Shown here piece by piece: positions 1 through 12,297 of a stretch of 64,000 bases of DNA. The translations under genes were made by a program, and so were the position numbers. Source of the stretch: Ceratodon purpureus (taxonomy: Eukaryota > Streptophyta > Bryopsida > Pseudoditrichales > Ditrichaceae); assembly GCA_014871385.1 (NCBI GenBank), contig CM026423.1:20860315-20924314 (forward strand). Reading direction: 5' to 3'. Numbering within the stretch: position 1 is the first letter of the stretch; each line of letters starts with the position of its first letter. Under the pieces are notes generated by a model. It made no database searches. It was not told the origin of the DNA and saw nothing but the letters and a program-made list of their open reading frames with translations.

Positions 1-261
1 CGGTGCCGAGAGCCCTATGGCCGCAAGGGGACCTCGGTACCGAGACCCCCTATGAAGGGGCTCTCGGTCACGGGCGCCCCTAGCGGCCATAGGGCTCTCG
101 GCACCGAGAGCCCTCTTCAATGGGCGTCATGGTGAGAGGGCCCCTTGATGAAGGGGCCCTCTCACCCTGACCTAACCCTGGGTGAGGGGGGCGCCCCTTG
201 CGGCGCCCCCTTCTCTGACCTAACCCTGGGTGAGAGGGGCGCCCTTTATAAGGGCGCCCCT
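1..261. repeat. Cluster of GC-rich palindromes
   Basis: Four inverted repeats lie nearly end to end. Positions 1-24 are perfectly complementary to 83-106 (24-bp arms). Positions 131-146 pair perfectly with 151-166 around a 4-base loop. A GC-only hairpin sits at about 187-212. Positions 235-261 form a 27-bp near-palindrome. A direct repeat reading tgacctaaccctgggtgag occurs at 168-186 and again at 216-234, giving a 48-bp period. The block is cut by the window edge, so its full extent is unknown. It may be the end of a transposon or a satellite-like element; no family was recognised. Confidence 0.7.
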
Positions 262-379
262 CCTCCCCATTCCTCACAATCTCTCCTCCCTCCCTTCTCA
301 TACTCTCTCCTTTCTCTGCTCTCCCCTCCTCTCATTCTTCTCCCTCTTTGATTCTCTTTTAGTTTTTTCGAACTTCAGG

Positions 380-649
380 ATGGAGCGGCCGCAGTCGGAG
401 GTGGAGATGAAGAGCTTCTTTGGGGACGTGCGTTTCATCGGAGTCATTCTGGAGATTGAGGCTGAGGTGGAGGAGTACTCTCGAATTCTGAGGGAGAACA
501 TCGTGTACTCCAAGGACCTCACTGCAATTTGGAACTATGAGGCAGGCGTTGCGTTTTCTCGACTTGTCGACATCTGCAAGTACACCTGGGAGCCGCCATC
601 CGCAGAGCTAACCCGTATCCGGGGTTCTTCTAGATTTAGCTTGTCCTAG
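380..649 (+). CDS. Small unrecognised ORF
   Basis: An ATG at 380 follows a CT-rich leader (about 262-370) and opens 89 codons ending at a TAG at 647-649. The product is acidic in its first half, with the segment EIEAEVEEYSRILRENI, and matches no family I recognise. The CT-rich stretch before an ATG resembles a plant 5' leader. The ORF sits between the palindrome cluster and a CACTA transposon core, so it could be a transposon-borne or captured fragment. A chance ORF is possible. Confidence 0.3.
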   Translation: MERPQSEVEMKSFFGDVRFIGVILEIEAEVEEYSRILRENIVYSKDLTAIWNYEAGVAFSRLVDICKYTWEPPSAELTRIRGSSRFSLS

Positions 650-1190
650 CTTTGGTGTAGCTTGTAATTAAAGACCAGATTTGTCCCTATTGTGCTAGCG
701 CCGGTCGGCCAATATCATGTACAAGTTTCATCATCAATTAATGGAGAGGCACAATTGAACAAGATGAAAAGCATGCGCCTTCATTGTTCTGGATCCGCAA
801 GTTTCTTAGCTAATTGCTTAGTATGTGGTATGTCCATTGCATTTTGTTATCAGGTTTCAAGCATAATTGGAAGTTACTTTTTGTGTTGATTTTGGTGGAT
901 GATAATATGCAAGCAGGTTCAAAGGTATGGAAGGGTTTAGATATGGAGGGGATGGTATACAACCTCTAAATCATGAGGTCATGATGACGTCAGCCCTAAT
1001 TTTTGTACTAGAAAGAGAGTATGTCTGCACATGTGACATCTTTTTTTATGCGGATGTGTTCACAACACCCTAAACCTAGGGTGACATCTCTTAAAAATAT
1101 TTCAAAATATGAGCTTAAAATGCGCAGTCTAAGGCGACACTAAACCCTGCACTAGTCCTAAAATTTCCAATTTTCTGCTCTCCGGTTTCT

Positions 1191-1222
<32 letters not shown>

Positions 1223-1697
1223 ACATACGACCTTTCCCCTTCCGCGGGGTATCTAAATTGATATCCGCCGATACTAGGCCCGGTTTCGGGAAGAGAGAAT
1301 CTTATCCTGTGTGACGTCTAAACCACTGCCACGTGGCGCAGAATGACTTTTGACGGGTATTCAAACATGCCAGGGTATAAGCGGGTATAGATATTGCGAA
1401 GGAGGTTCGGTTATTCTATCCCCGGGTATCAAATGATCCGGGTTTCAATGTGTATACATGAGCACCAATGCTGAATAAATGTTTAGGGTTACACATGACG
1501 AATGAACGCGATGGACTGTGTGAATGGGTATGCAGAATGTGGCAACCAATTGAATTCATAATTGCAATGCACATCCAGAACAAAAGGATGTTTCACGGCA
1601 TGCTGGATTACAATGAGTACTAACAGAGACACAACAGTCTCACAGATCTTTGATCTACATAGAAAGATTGCTGCAAAATAACATCGGTCCTTCGTAA
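650..1697. other. Non-coding flank of the CACTA core
   Basis: No convincing gene is seen here. A tandem array of the 7-mer ctctccg lies at about 1176-1221, the sort of short subterminal repeat that TNPA proteins bind in CACTA elements. The string cactaaaccct at 1138-1148 resembles a CACTA terminus. A G-box core (cacgtg) lies near 1331. The position of the true left end of the transposon is not established. Confidence 0.4.
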
Positions 1698-4600
1698 TTA
1701 TTCAACAACACTACCATTGACCTGAACGATCGGACATTTCTTCGGGACGGGTGTCTTCCTTTTCTTGTGCAGCAACTGTGTCTGCCATTTGACATAAATT
1801 GAGCTTCCGGATGCTTTCACAAGCGCATGGTCTAGCAAGGAGAACGGCTGCCGCTCTTCTATAAAGATGAGGGGTAGGTTTGGAACGAAGACCTTATGTA
1901 TTTGAACCATTTGTTCGCCTTCGGAACAATGATTACCAAACTTCCCGCTGCGGCATTTCCAGCTACCACCTGTCCTCCCCTCTGCAACCACAGTCGAACC
2001 TGTGTCTGGATGTAAAACATAGCACAAAGAGTTTCCCGCAAGGGGATTGGACGTGATTCGTGGGAGAATCACCATGGGGAATTTCTGTCGCGGTGCTCTC
2101 GGTGGTGGCAAGCTCTCCTGCACGGTTATCATTTGTCTCGTGATCACGCCGTCCGGTGTAGAGGTGGAACCCGGTTGCATTGACGTGGGATGTCGTTCTG
2201 TCTCGGGGATCCGGCTACCTCGTACCTGATGATTGTCGGGTGCTGATCCGCTCTGTATGTCGACGCTCGGATGTGGAGACTGATCTGGGGCGCTCGTGCG
2301 AATTGATGCAGATACCTCAGTGGAGACGGCCGCACCTATCGGCATACGATTTGTAAAATTCTGCAGGACCGTGTTTGGTGTCACTGGGATCGTATCGCCG
2401 CTGGCCCAGGACGGGGACGTTTGAGCTCCTCGTGACCCCGATGCCTCTGGAGTCGTATATGAGGGAGCAATATGCACGGGGACATCGGAGACTCCATAGG
2501 GCACCGGTAAAGGGCGGACAGGCGGGGCCGCTGCAGGTGTTGGTGAGACCGTCTGTGGTCGGTTGATGATGTTAGGACTGCGAAGATGTCCGACCTCTGG
2601 TCCTGATTTGTCCGTGGGGCACGCAGCGACCGATGGGCACGTACTCATGTTGGCAGGGTGATGTGATGGCGGTTGAGGGTTGATCAGCCTCAGAAGAAGC
2701 TCTTTGACTTCTCTTATCTCGTCCTTGCTACTACTGATGTCGCTCGCCATTTGTTGTACAGTTGTCTCGAGAACATTTATTCTCGTTGTTTCTCGGATTG
2801 CGTATGGTGGTGTTGCTGGGCGCTGCATACAGGGACAACACGGCTTTGAGAGTGTTGTTAGTACCTATGCTTTTCTGAATGCCATGACCCTTAAACGGGG
2901 AATTGGAAGTAGTATATGGCATAAATGAAACATAATGACAAATAGAAGTTCATTCAGCAAATGAGAGATAAGTTGAAAGAAAAGTACACGATGGAAGCTG
3001 GGAGTCTGGCTGTCGAAGCGAGGCCCTTGAGTAGATGCTTGCGTGCCGACATTGTTTAGGCCTGTCGTAGGGGTGCTCATCTGGAAATCTGTGCTCATGC
3101 TATTAGTTGACTCTGTGTTGAAAGCAGAGGCTGTGTGCAAGATCGGAAAACCTTCACGGTTGGGCTCGTTATACTGTACCTGTTTAGTTGGATTTCACGT
3201 CATTGCCGGTAGTGAAAGATGACCATATCATGAAACAAGTCCATAATTCAGAGCATGTGCACAAATACATACCCGAATCGTAGAAGACGGTGGTGTTGCG
3301 TCAATGTTGTCGTTTTCCATGCTGTGACCTTTTCTTTTCCCTTTTCTCATCTCAGTCATTTGAATAGACTCCTCCTTCCCAGCTGCACTCAACCAGTATT
3401 TCTTCCACTCCATGAAAGCCTCCATCGGACATCGAGGGTGTTTGGTAAAACTATTCTCAAAGAAATATTTTTTCCATACCTTCCTATCGTTTTTAAGAGT
3501 ATTCTTCAAGAATTTGCCTAGGTATTGTATGTCAAGGGGACTAGAGTACATGAATTGTTGAGAAAGTTTTTGAGCTATGATTTCTACTTGAGAATTCCAA
3601 TATTCTCTTTTAGCCTTGTAGCTTCGAACTTTGAAATTCAATGTTTGGCGGGCACAGAGGCGTGCGGCCCGATGCCACGGGCTTTTTAAGCCGAGAACCG
3701 TACCTGATTTGCAGACAGGTATTTCTATGTGAGGGTCCCTGTTCTGTGCATGAGCAGCGGCCATCTCTTTCAGGAAGGGTCGCTGGATCTCTCTTGCAGC
3801 GCTGCGCCTCCTATTTTCTTCGCGGCGATTGTCCTCTTGGGTGCTTACTTCTGCAATGAGCCTCTCGGAGGCAGCGCCGTCGACCGTCAGCTCCGGTCTG
3901 TTCCAGTACGCAGAAGTCTGGTTTGCAAAGGGTTGGATAGGGGGGCCGCAAGATGGTGCGGTGGTCGAAGGTGTGCCAGGACGTCCACTGTCCTCCCATG
4001 GCACAGGCGCAGAGGTCCGTTGAAATTGTGCGTTGATTCCGGGATGACTTGTGCCGGCAGGTACATTCCCTATGTGCGATCTATAAGCTTGTTGTGGATA
4101 CGGCGAGGGTGCACAGTTTGCCATATACGGTCGATGCTGTACCTAAAATTAATTTACACACGGTATCAGTAATATCTACCAAAACCGTTGCGATGATGAG
4201 CTTAGACAGTAGTGCGATGTGCATGTGTGGAATATCGATAGAAACATTATACATTGTGCTTTCCATGGACAGTGTACTCGTGCATGACAAATGACAATAC
4301 AACAATTGCGAGCTGAATTAGAAAATAAACTGTCGATATGACAGACTTCCCAGTGTGCTATACTTAAATGTGGATCACGGGTGAGTAGAAAAACAGCGAG
4401 ATTGCAAAATTCACCAGAAATCTTATACTGTGCGAACGTTGAGCCAACATGAGTACTTGCTAAAGTGCGAATATGACTCATCAGAGTAACACGAACTCCG
4501 GAAAGAAGAGACTGATTGAACCTCGCCTGCTCAGAATCTTGTAGATACAGAACAAATGTGTGAAATACCTGATCCAATGGCGACGCATCCTCGACGTACT

Positions 4601-4793
4601 GACCTTCGACGATGGGTCGTGCAGCTACTCTCGGAGGAAACGCCATGTTCGTGCGCTCCAGAGGTCCGGAAGAGAAATTGACTGATGGGCTTCGGGAGTC
4701 CACTGACGAAGAACTCCCTTCCGAAGAGGAGCTGCCCGGCCACGGATCTCCCTCAAAGCATGACACCCACGGATGTGTCAACCCGGCGTCCAT
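1698..4793 (-). CDS. CACTA transposon ORF1 (TNPA-like) protein, approximate model
   Basis: This minus-strand gene diverges from the TNP2 transposase. The first exon (4793-4569, 75 codons, acidic and Ser-rich) splices in phase to a second (4142-3273, 290 codons) that holds a basic DNA-binding-like segment with the motif FMEWKKYW. A short third exon (about 3140-2988; acceptor not resolved) and a last exon (2822-1698) follow. The last exon starts with a heptad-like segment, then has a long Pro/Ser/Thr-rich region, and ends with a conserved-looking block containing FSLLDHALVKASGSSIYVKW. That block recalls the C-terminal box of plant En/Spm ORF1 proteins. By family knowledge such proteins bind subterminal repeats and assist transposition. 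The assignment rests on position and weak motif likeness. Confidence 0.55.
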
Positions 4794-5259
4794 TAGGGTT
4801 TAGTGGGCGGCGATCTGGATTTTCTATGATCCTGAGACCGTGAAAATAGAGAATACCAAAGTTAACGGTGAAGGTAGTGATGAGAAAGGTGCGTGGCTGC
4901 TAATCTCGAGTGAAACGTTGTCTACCTGACAGTGGCGGCTAGATTTCTAGTCTATTTGCGAGAGCAGGCGCTGAGCTATGTGCGAAAAGTCAGTACCTTG
5001 ATCACCTATGTGTGATCTTCTAGGCAACATGATCTAATGTGTGGTGCTAGAATAGAGATCCCGGGTTCTGTTGTGACGGCGCCGGTGTGGGAACGACGGG
5101 AACGGGTTACAGCTGCTACCAGTTATATGGGATTTCAGAGTATTTACAAAAAGATCATAGAGCGTCAATTGACTTCGATCCGTCTACTTCGGTTTCGCGC
5201 CGAGGTCCAGTAGGTGCGTAGCATCCTTAGCGTGGCAAGAGAGCGGACAGTTGTGCAGG

Positions 5260-6060
5260 ATGGAGAGTTGGAGTCCCCAAACTCTGCTGAGGACTGGTCT
5301 CTGCTGCTTAGACGACGGAGGGAAAATAGTGAGCGTATGGAACTTCCAGGAGCTGCATGACCACCTTCGGGAAGTTGGTTCGCCGGATTCTGGAGTGCAG
5401 GGCGTTGATAGCGAAGAATGGGCGATGGCGGATCGGGAGAGGGTTGAATCAGAAAGCCGTGGCGAAGGATTGACATTGCGGCCTTTTCCTGATAAAGTAC
5501 CTCAAGTGTTAGAGGAAACTTGCGTGCATGAAGACGACGGACAATCTAAGAAGGTTCCGTGCAGTGAGTATCAACCGTCGGCCGTCGACAATCAGATGGA
5601 GCACGCATGCGATACCGTCCACGTTCCTTTACTTCATAGACTGCAAGAAATGTTCACCGATCCTTCGCTAGCAGGTTACGTACTTCGCGACAATCAGTCG
5701 CTGGAATCTGGTGTTCAAGGTCTTCTTTGTCACAAGGGCGTTACAATAGACCGAGAGAGTGACGATACAGGCGACGTTGTCGACACATGTTACTTTATTA
5801 GGCGCAGTGGTGCACCCGAGGATTTTTATGACGATATGCCGGCCCTAGAGGATGATTTTGCAGAGAACTACATTGGACTTCCGAACCTGGAGTCTGCATC
5901 TCCGTGGATAGGCGGGATTGTGAACAGCCGACTGAGCATGGGATCGCAAGTTCTGGATCAGATAGGTGCAGAGTTGCCCTCTATGGATGCAAACATCTAT
6001 CGAATCTGGGCATTCCACCTGGAGGCTCTTGCATGTGCCGTGATCGTCGAGGCCCTGTGA
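5260..6060 (+). pseudogene. Degenerate partial copy of TNP2 N-terminal region
   Basis: This open frame of about 266 codons contains VPCSEYQPSAVDNQMEHACD and then PLLHRLQEMFTDPSLAGYVL. These align with LPCNEYQASKVLKQLELACD and PRLQRMYSTPLQASYM in the intact TNP2 protein downstream (near 7456-7700). The copy lacks the roughly 30 residues between those blocks, including the CPVCG zinc-knuckle. The rest is acidic and unrecognised. I read it as a decayed internal duplication or a remnant of a second related element, not as a working transposase. No later TNP2 domains follow it in frame. Confidence 0.5.
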
Positions 6061-6553
6061 TTGACCTTGGAGCTGAGCGAGAAGGCAAAGGCAGATATAA
6101 AGGATGCGTTGTTCGGGTTAATGTTTTGGCATCGATAGACGATACGCAGTGTGAAACTGAGTACATAGAAGGAGTAGCATCCTTGTTACATTCAACGGTA
6201 GCAAAAGTATGTTGAGATGCAATAGTAGAGACAGAATATTTGTAGTCGCAGACATTGCTTGTACCTCGCACGCACCCTTGGAATGTCAAGAAGCAACGTC
6301 TCCACTTCCAGAATAAAGCTATGGTTATTCAATACATCGTATTCATCTTTGTTGTCTTCTGGGATCTCACGTTCATCCATACGCCGTGACTTTGTATGTG
6401 TCGAGCTGAGGATGAAAGTGGATGAAAAACACAAAAATTCATTTGGACTCGGACAGCGCATATGTTGAACTACTGCTCTTAGCCGGTGTTCTTTGAGAAG
6501 AGCTTCGGGAGAGACTACGGAGCTCATCGTACGGGTTATCCTTCTCCCCCATC

Positions 6554-9500
6554 ATGGATGTTCGAATGCGATTGCCTCTTACAGATCCACGGAGAAGAGA
6601 CGCCCGTGACGCTAAGCTCTCGCAAAGGGAGGAATCGATTGCTGAACGAGCAGGTGCGGCCAAGCGCAAATGTCCGTGTAACATTTGCATGGCGGAGAGC
6701 CACTCCGTTAGGTATAGAGAGATTGTGCTCGATCACCTCCGCTTGTATGGTCGGCACCCTTATCTCCGTGGTTCGACTGATGTAAGGAACCAATACCTTT
6801 GCATCCTGTGATTTGAACTTCCATTTCCATGCTGTGATTTTTCAGGAACAAACATAACTAACCCACATTGATGTCTTATTTTTGGTCTGCCTGAATTTAT
6901 TTGATTTAGGGATTTGACCAGGATGAGTCCGACATCGAGTGGGATTCGGATATTACTGAGGAATTCGGAGCTCGGAGGAGGATGGGTGTAGGAGTCCCGG
7001 CCGAGAGAGTGGATGTTGGGCTCAACATGCATGGCCTTGTGCAGCACACTTTCCACTTATATGATCGGCTTGTTGGGAATGCATACGACGTGAGAGATGG
7101 CGAAGATGTACAGGGGCTGGATGATGCTGTGAATGTATCCGATGAGCATGAGCGACCAGAACCTATGGAGAGAGAGCGCGATGGGGCAGACGCGGGGATC
7201 AACGCAGAGCATGAAGCCGAAGATGAAGACATGGGGGACGACGATATTCCAGCCATGGAGGATCAGCGACCTGCTCACGAACAAGTGCTGGAGGACAGTG
7301 CGAGGACGCCTCTGTTCGCGGGGTCTAGATTGACTCGACTGGGGGGTACTTTACTGCTTCTTAACAGCCTCCGCACCCACGGTGCATCCAATGATCTGGT
7401 TAATGAAATCTTTGCAATACTTAGTAAGAGTATGCTTCCTGCAGTGAATTCTCTACCTTGTAACGAGTATCAAGCTTCAAAAGTTTTGAAACAGTTGGAG
7501 CTTGCTTGCGATACTATACACTGCATTTTATTTAGAGGTGATGATTTCAAAGATCTCACGAGGTGCCCGGTTTGTGGAGCCGAGAGGTACAAGCAGGTAG
7601 GGAAGTCTAGAGTCCTTGTAAAGGTACTTCGACACTTTCCTTTAATCCCTAGACTGCAAAGAATGTATAGCACTCCTTTGCAAGCAAGCTATATGACATG
7701 GCATTCGAGGCACGTAAGCGAGGATGGTGTCATGAGAGGTGCAGTGGATTCACATCAGTGGAAGTTTGTGAATTGGAAGTACCATGCTGAATTTGCTTTT
7801 GAAGCCAGGAATTTGCGATTGGGACTTGCAACTGATGGAGTTAATCCCTTCTCAATTAAAAGGAGTACGTGGAGTACGTGGCCGGTACTATTATTGAATT
7901 ATAACTTACCACCTTGGATGACTACTAAAAAGCATTTCATAATGCTTAGTCTCATCATCCCAGGTAAGCGGTCCGTAACCGGGGAGAATTTCGACGTATA
8001 TCTACAGCCCTTGCTAGAGGAGCTGAAAATTTTATGGCATACAGGTGTTCCAACAGAAGACGCCTCTGTGTACCAAGGAAGTTTGAGATTTAACATGAAG
8101 GCAATCCTCCTATGGACAATTCATGACTTCCCTGCCTACGGAATTGTAGCAGGGTGTGTCACTAAGGGGTATCGTGGCTGCCCCGTTTGTGGCATGAATA
8201 CTATTTCACGGAGGTCTTTGTCCCTTCGCAAAAATGTTCATGATGATCAACATCGCAGGTTCTTACCAGCACAGCATCCGTGGCGAGCTCCTAGGCCAGA
8301 GTTTAATGGACTTGCGGAAAATCGAGGGCCTCCATCGAAAATGACCTCAGCAGATGTACTTCGTTGGGGACAGCTTAGGTCGAGCTGGTTGGAGATTGGA
8401 GCAGGACCAGCAAGTTCCGATCCTGTGCGTGGATCGGGTATCAAGCGAATCTCAAGCCTCTTCGAGTTGCCATACTGGCAGGTATTATCCATTAAATCTT
8501 TCAGTTACTGTCTGTGAAAGTGTGCAGTTCCTAATTCTTTCAATTATAATCATCGTTTAATTCTCGGAGTTCGTAATTTCTCATAATCCCAGTGTACTGA
8601 CATGCGGTATCATCAGTCCTGCGAAATTTAGTTTGAAGTCATAATTAAATTGTGTGGGTGAGATACACCGACAGCTAGAATAAAACTGGGATCACTTGAA
8701 AGATTTCATCACCGGATTTGAATTCAGTCAGGACATGTTTCGCATAAACAAATTCATGGACTGAAACAATCAAATTGGTGGACGAGTAATGGCGAATAAG
8801 AAATATTTTCTCTACTTTGCACAGTCCGGGGTCGTCTACTGCAGATCACTGCATTCTGAAGCCCGTCTTGAGACATATTTGGATTCGGTTACTTGTTCAA
8901 GCTGTATATAAAGTCAATGATTTAACGTGCCTACGGTCTTCATAACATGTTGTTCATAGTCCCTTTAGTCAGAGTTCGATTTTGTTTTCAAAATTCGCAT
9001 GCTCCGTAGCGTCTGATCCATAGCGTCTGTCCATAGCGTCGTCTGAATTATATGGTCTAACCAAGTTATTTTGTCAAGAATATCTGAAGCGGCTCCCATG
9101 ACTGACCTCCAGTACAGGGGTCTTAGCACCTTTGAACCTCGTCCTAGCAGTTTTGTCTTTCGAAGTATTGTGCTGGATCAGACGCTGTAGAGTACATGAA
9201 ATTTCCTAGAATCAAATCGCCCTACTCTAAGGTTGTGAACCCTTTGCAGTCCTAACTGAAATAGAATGGATTGGGATAATCACATGATTGCATAAAGACG
9301 CAGATGATGTATATCTGATATGAGTGATGGTAGTTGTATTTGATTTTTTGATGCCCACTGAATTTCTTTCGCTCATCCTTTGTTTACAGGAGTTGCCAAT
9401 TCGGAACACTTTAGATGTAATGCACATCGAAAGGAATGTGAGCGACAATTTGCTGAAACACCTCTTTGGCGACAAGGATACGCTGGAGTCAAGAAGAGAC

Positions 9501-11294
9501 ATGGCTCAGGCTGGAAAGATGCCGGATCTACATCTGGTACTTGGTCCGTCTGGGAACTATGTCAAGCCAAGGGCACCTTTTGTCTTCACGGAGTCAGAGA
9601 AGACAGACTTTTTGGGTCGGGTATCAAGCACCGCTGTTCCATCGGGCTATAGCTCCACATTGACTAGACACATCGGTGAGAAAAAACTGATGGGACTTAA
9701 AAGCCATGACCACCATATCCTGCTTCAGCAGGTCCTCCCTGCATCAATTCGGAACAGTTTGACCCGAGGCGTGCGAGAAACAATCATCAGATTGGGGAAC
9801 TTGTTTCAGCGGATTTGTGCAAAGGTTGTCCGCACCTCTGAGATTGAAGCACTGCGAACATGCGCTGCCGAAGTCCTCTGTCTCTTGGAGGTAAACTTCC
9901 CACCCGGATTCTTTGATATAATGACCCACTTAGTGATACACTTAGTGGATGAGTTAGAAATATGTGGTCCCGTACATGCAAGATGGTGTTATGCGGTAGA
10001 AAGATATTTAGGTGTACTAACGAAATACGTTAGAGACAAGTCTAAGCCAGAGGCGGGCATGGCCACTGGTTACATGATTGATGAGAGTCTCGGTTTTTGT
10101 ACCGAGTATTTTGAATTGTATGAGCATGCAAAAAGCCGAGTATGGGACGCTGAAGAAGAACTGAAGGATTCAGGGGAATGTCTACTTGGAAAGCCACGGC
10201 CTAAAATCCTGTCTGACTTAGAAATGGAACAAATCCACGAATACGTGATATCTCATTCCATCCACACTGAAGAATTGCTAGTGTGAGCATTCCATCTTCA
10301 TTTCTGTGATGAATTCAATTCACATATTCTCTCTGCATTTTTAATCCTTGTGTTTTACAGCACCGGTTCACGTTACAGTCACTGAAATCAATGTAGTAAC
10401 TCGGTGAGCTTGTTGTCTTGTAGAGAATGGAGAGCACAGCAGCAGGATTTTAGTGTGCGTCGACAGACCTTTGCATCGTCGATTCGTCGTCAGAGAGGGG
10501 CGGCAATTCAGTACCCACCAGAGTTGGCCAATGCATTCCCCAATTTTGCCCATTGGCTGAACACCCATGTTCGTGAGCTCAAAGAATCTGATTTCCCCGT
10601 ATCTCCCGAATTAGAGTCTTTGCACTGTCTTCCATCTCAGCATGCATGGGCATTCAACGCCATGTGGGCTTACGGGTGCCATTTCACGTGTAATTCTGAG
10701 ACTCGACCATCCACGGTTACATTTGACAGTGGAATAGCTGCAATTCCACCATCTCCTACGTGCACTTCTATTGACGTTGGTATTCTTAAAAACATTATTC
10801 TGGTAACGTACGGGGGAGTGAACTGTGTAGTCATGCAGGGATCTTGGATTAAAACCAGGGACCAAGGGCGCAGGGTTGTGCGAAAGGATGCGTATGGCTT
10901 CTGGATGGTTCAATACCATTGCCGTGAAGCTCCCGAGACTGATAATCCCTATGTTTATCCCGGAAATGTCTCGCAAGTGTTTTTTGTCGCTGATCGCATC
11001 GATCCATCCTGGAAGGTGGTCTTACAGCATGATCCGCGCAGTAAACGGATTCAAGGGGACAGAGAGGTGCACGTCTTCGGTGCCTCTGGATCGACCCGCC
11101 CTACTCTAAGTAGTCGTTCTGTAAATCACCAAGACGCCATGTTTTCAGCGCACCGTCTGCCCGACGTGGATGCTGAGGAAGTTCCCCTAGAGCAATTTAA
11201 CGCCCAAGTCCGAGAAGAGGAACATCCAGATGACGAGGCGCACTTGGAGGATACGCAATTTGAAGACGAGTATGAGATTCAGTATGTGCAGTAG
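6554..11294 (+). CDS. CACTA (En/Spm) TNP2-type transposase
   Basis: This is the catalytic transposase of a CACTA DNA transposon. Four exons join in phase: 6554-6781, 6910-8481, 9390-10282 and 10424-11294, giving about 1,187 aa. Exon 1 carries a transposase-associated domain with the CPCNIC knuckle and YREIVLDHLRLYGRHP. Exon 2 carries the tnp2 domain with CPVCG zinc-knuckles and the block RRFLPAQHPW. Exon 3 has LPIRNTLDVMHIERN and the DUF4218 block MTHLVIHLVDELEICGPVHA. Exon 4 has the DUF4216 block with WAYGCHFT and DAYGFWMVQY. The exon 3 donor is gtgagc at 10283, which completes a Val codon with exon 4. No stop or frameshift was found inside the exons, so the element may be recent or still active. 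The 907-bp intron 2 holds no gene. Confidence 0.85.
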
Positions 11295-12164
11295 CAATGG
11301 CCCTTCCCCTGTTTTCACCATTACTGGATTCCCGGCACATTGATCCGAATCAACCCCGAGGAAACTGTCTCCGCATGCATCCTCTGATTACATCAACATA
11401 CCGAAGGTAAGCTCTACTCAATTATATGTTGATTGTCCAATTACTCTTCCTCCTATCCCCCCCTTCCATTGTTGATTATATGTGTTAGCTATGGCATTGT
11501 CGGTTGTTGTGAATGCACAATGCACAAATGCAAGAGCTTCTGTGTCTCCTTATGTTGGAACCAACCTACGTGAATTTTGTTCTCGTCAGTTCTTGTTTAG
11601 ACAAAGGAATCCTGTCTTAGTTCTCTTCGTCTTAATTTTGGAGACATGTTTAGTGGACTTGGCGGAGTGGCGTTTGTGTAATGACGGATGGTGTAGAGGT
11701 TCATGCTCAGCGTGACAATCGTCTAAATAATTCTCTCACTCGTCAGTAAGTTTTTCTGCTCATAGGTATCTGCCCACGAGGCTCACACCTTCTCGAGGAC
11801 AGATGAGATGCTAGTCTGGAGGAGTATCGATTGCAGATGTTATTTTTCATGATAGGATTCATTACACTTTTAGATTTAATGTTGCTTCCAAAACAAAGTT
11901 ACACGAGGCTATGAAATTGTGGTGAGGATAAATATCCTGATCAACTTGATATATGGATGCCTCTTCTCTGGCCTCATGTAATTTTATTTCAAAGGTGAAA
12001 TACTAGTGTCATGTCCAAAATTGTCAGTCTTGATAGCTGGAATACGATCCTTGGTGATCTTGTCTACAAATCATAACATTCCGACTGAGCGTAGACGGTA
12101 GGAGTTGGGGAGGCATGTGGCACTGACTAGTCTTATCAGCAATTGTGAACGTCATTGTGATCAG
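11295..12164. other. No gene seen downstream of the transposase
   Basis: This stretch follows the transposase stop codon. It contains only short ORFs without recognisable motifs and probably includes the 3' untranslated region and inner flank of the CACTA element. Confidence 0.4.
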
Positions 12165-12297
12165 GTTGGCAGGCGATTTTGGATTTGATCCGTTGGGGCT
12201 TGGGTCAGATCCTCGCGACCTGCGATGGTACGTGCAGGCCGAGCTTGTGCATGCTCGTTTTGCTATGGCAGGTGTGGCTGGAATCCTCTTCACTGAT
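12165..12297 (+). pseudogene. Orphan exon of a photosystem I antenna (Lhca) gene
   Basis: The frame encodes [19 protein letters not shown] followed by [19 protein letters not shown]. This is the first chlorophyll-binding region of light-harvesting proteins: the E-x-x-H-x-R pattern of transmembrane helix 1 is intact (ELVHAR), and the GFDPLGL lead-in is typical of Lhca proteins. An acceptor cag ends at 12164 (a second one, ggcag, ends at 12173) and a donor gtatgc follows the Asp codon at 12297, so the segment looks like a complete exon with its splice sites. I could not find the transit peptide or the second and third membrane helices on either side. Lying 0.9 kb beyond the CACTA transposase, it is best explained as a gene fragment captured by, or left next to, the transposon. 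Confidence 0.75.
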
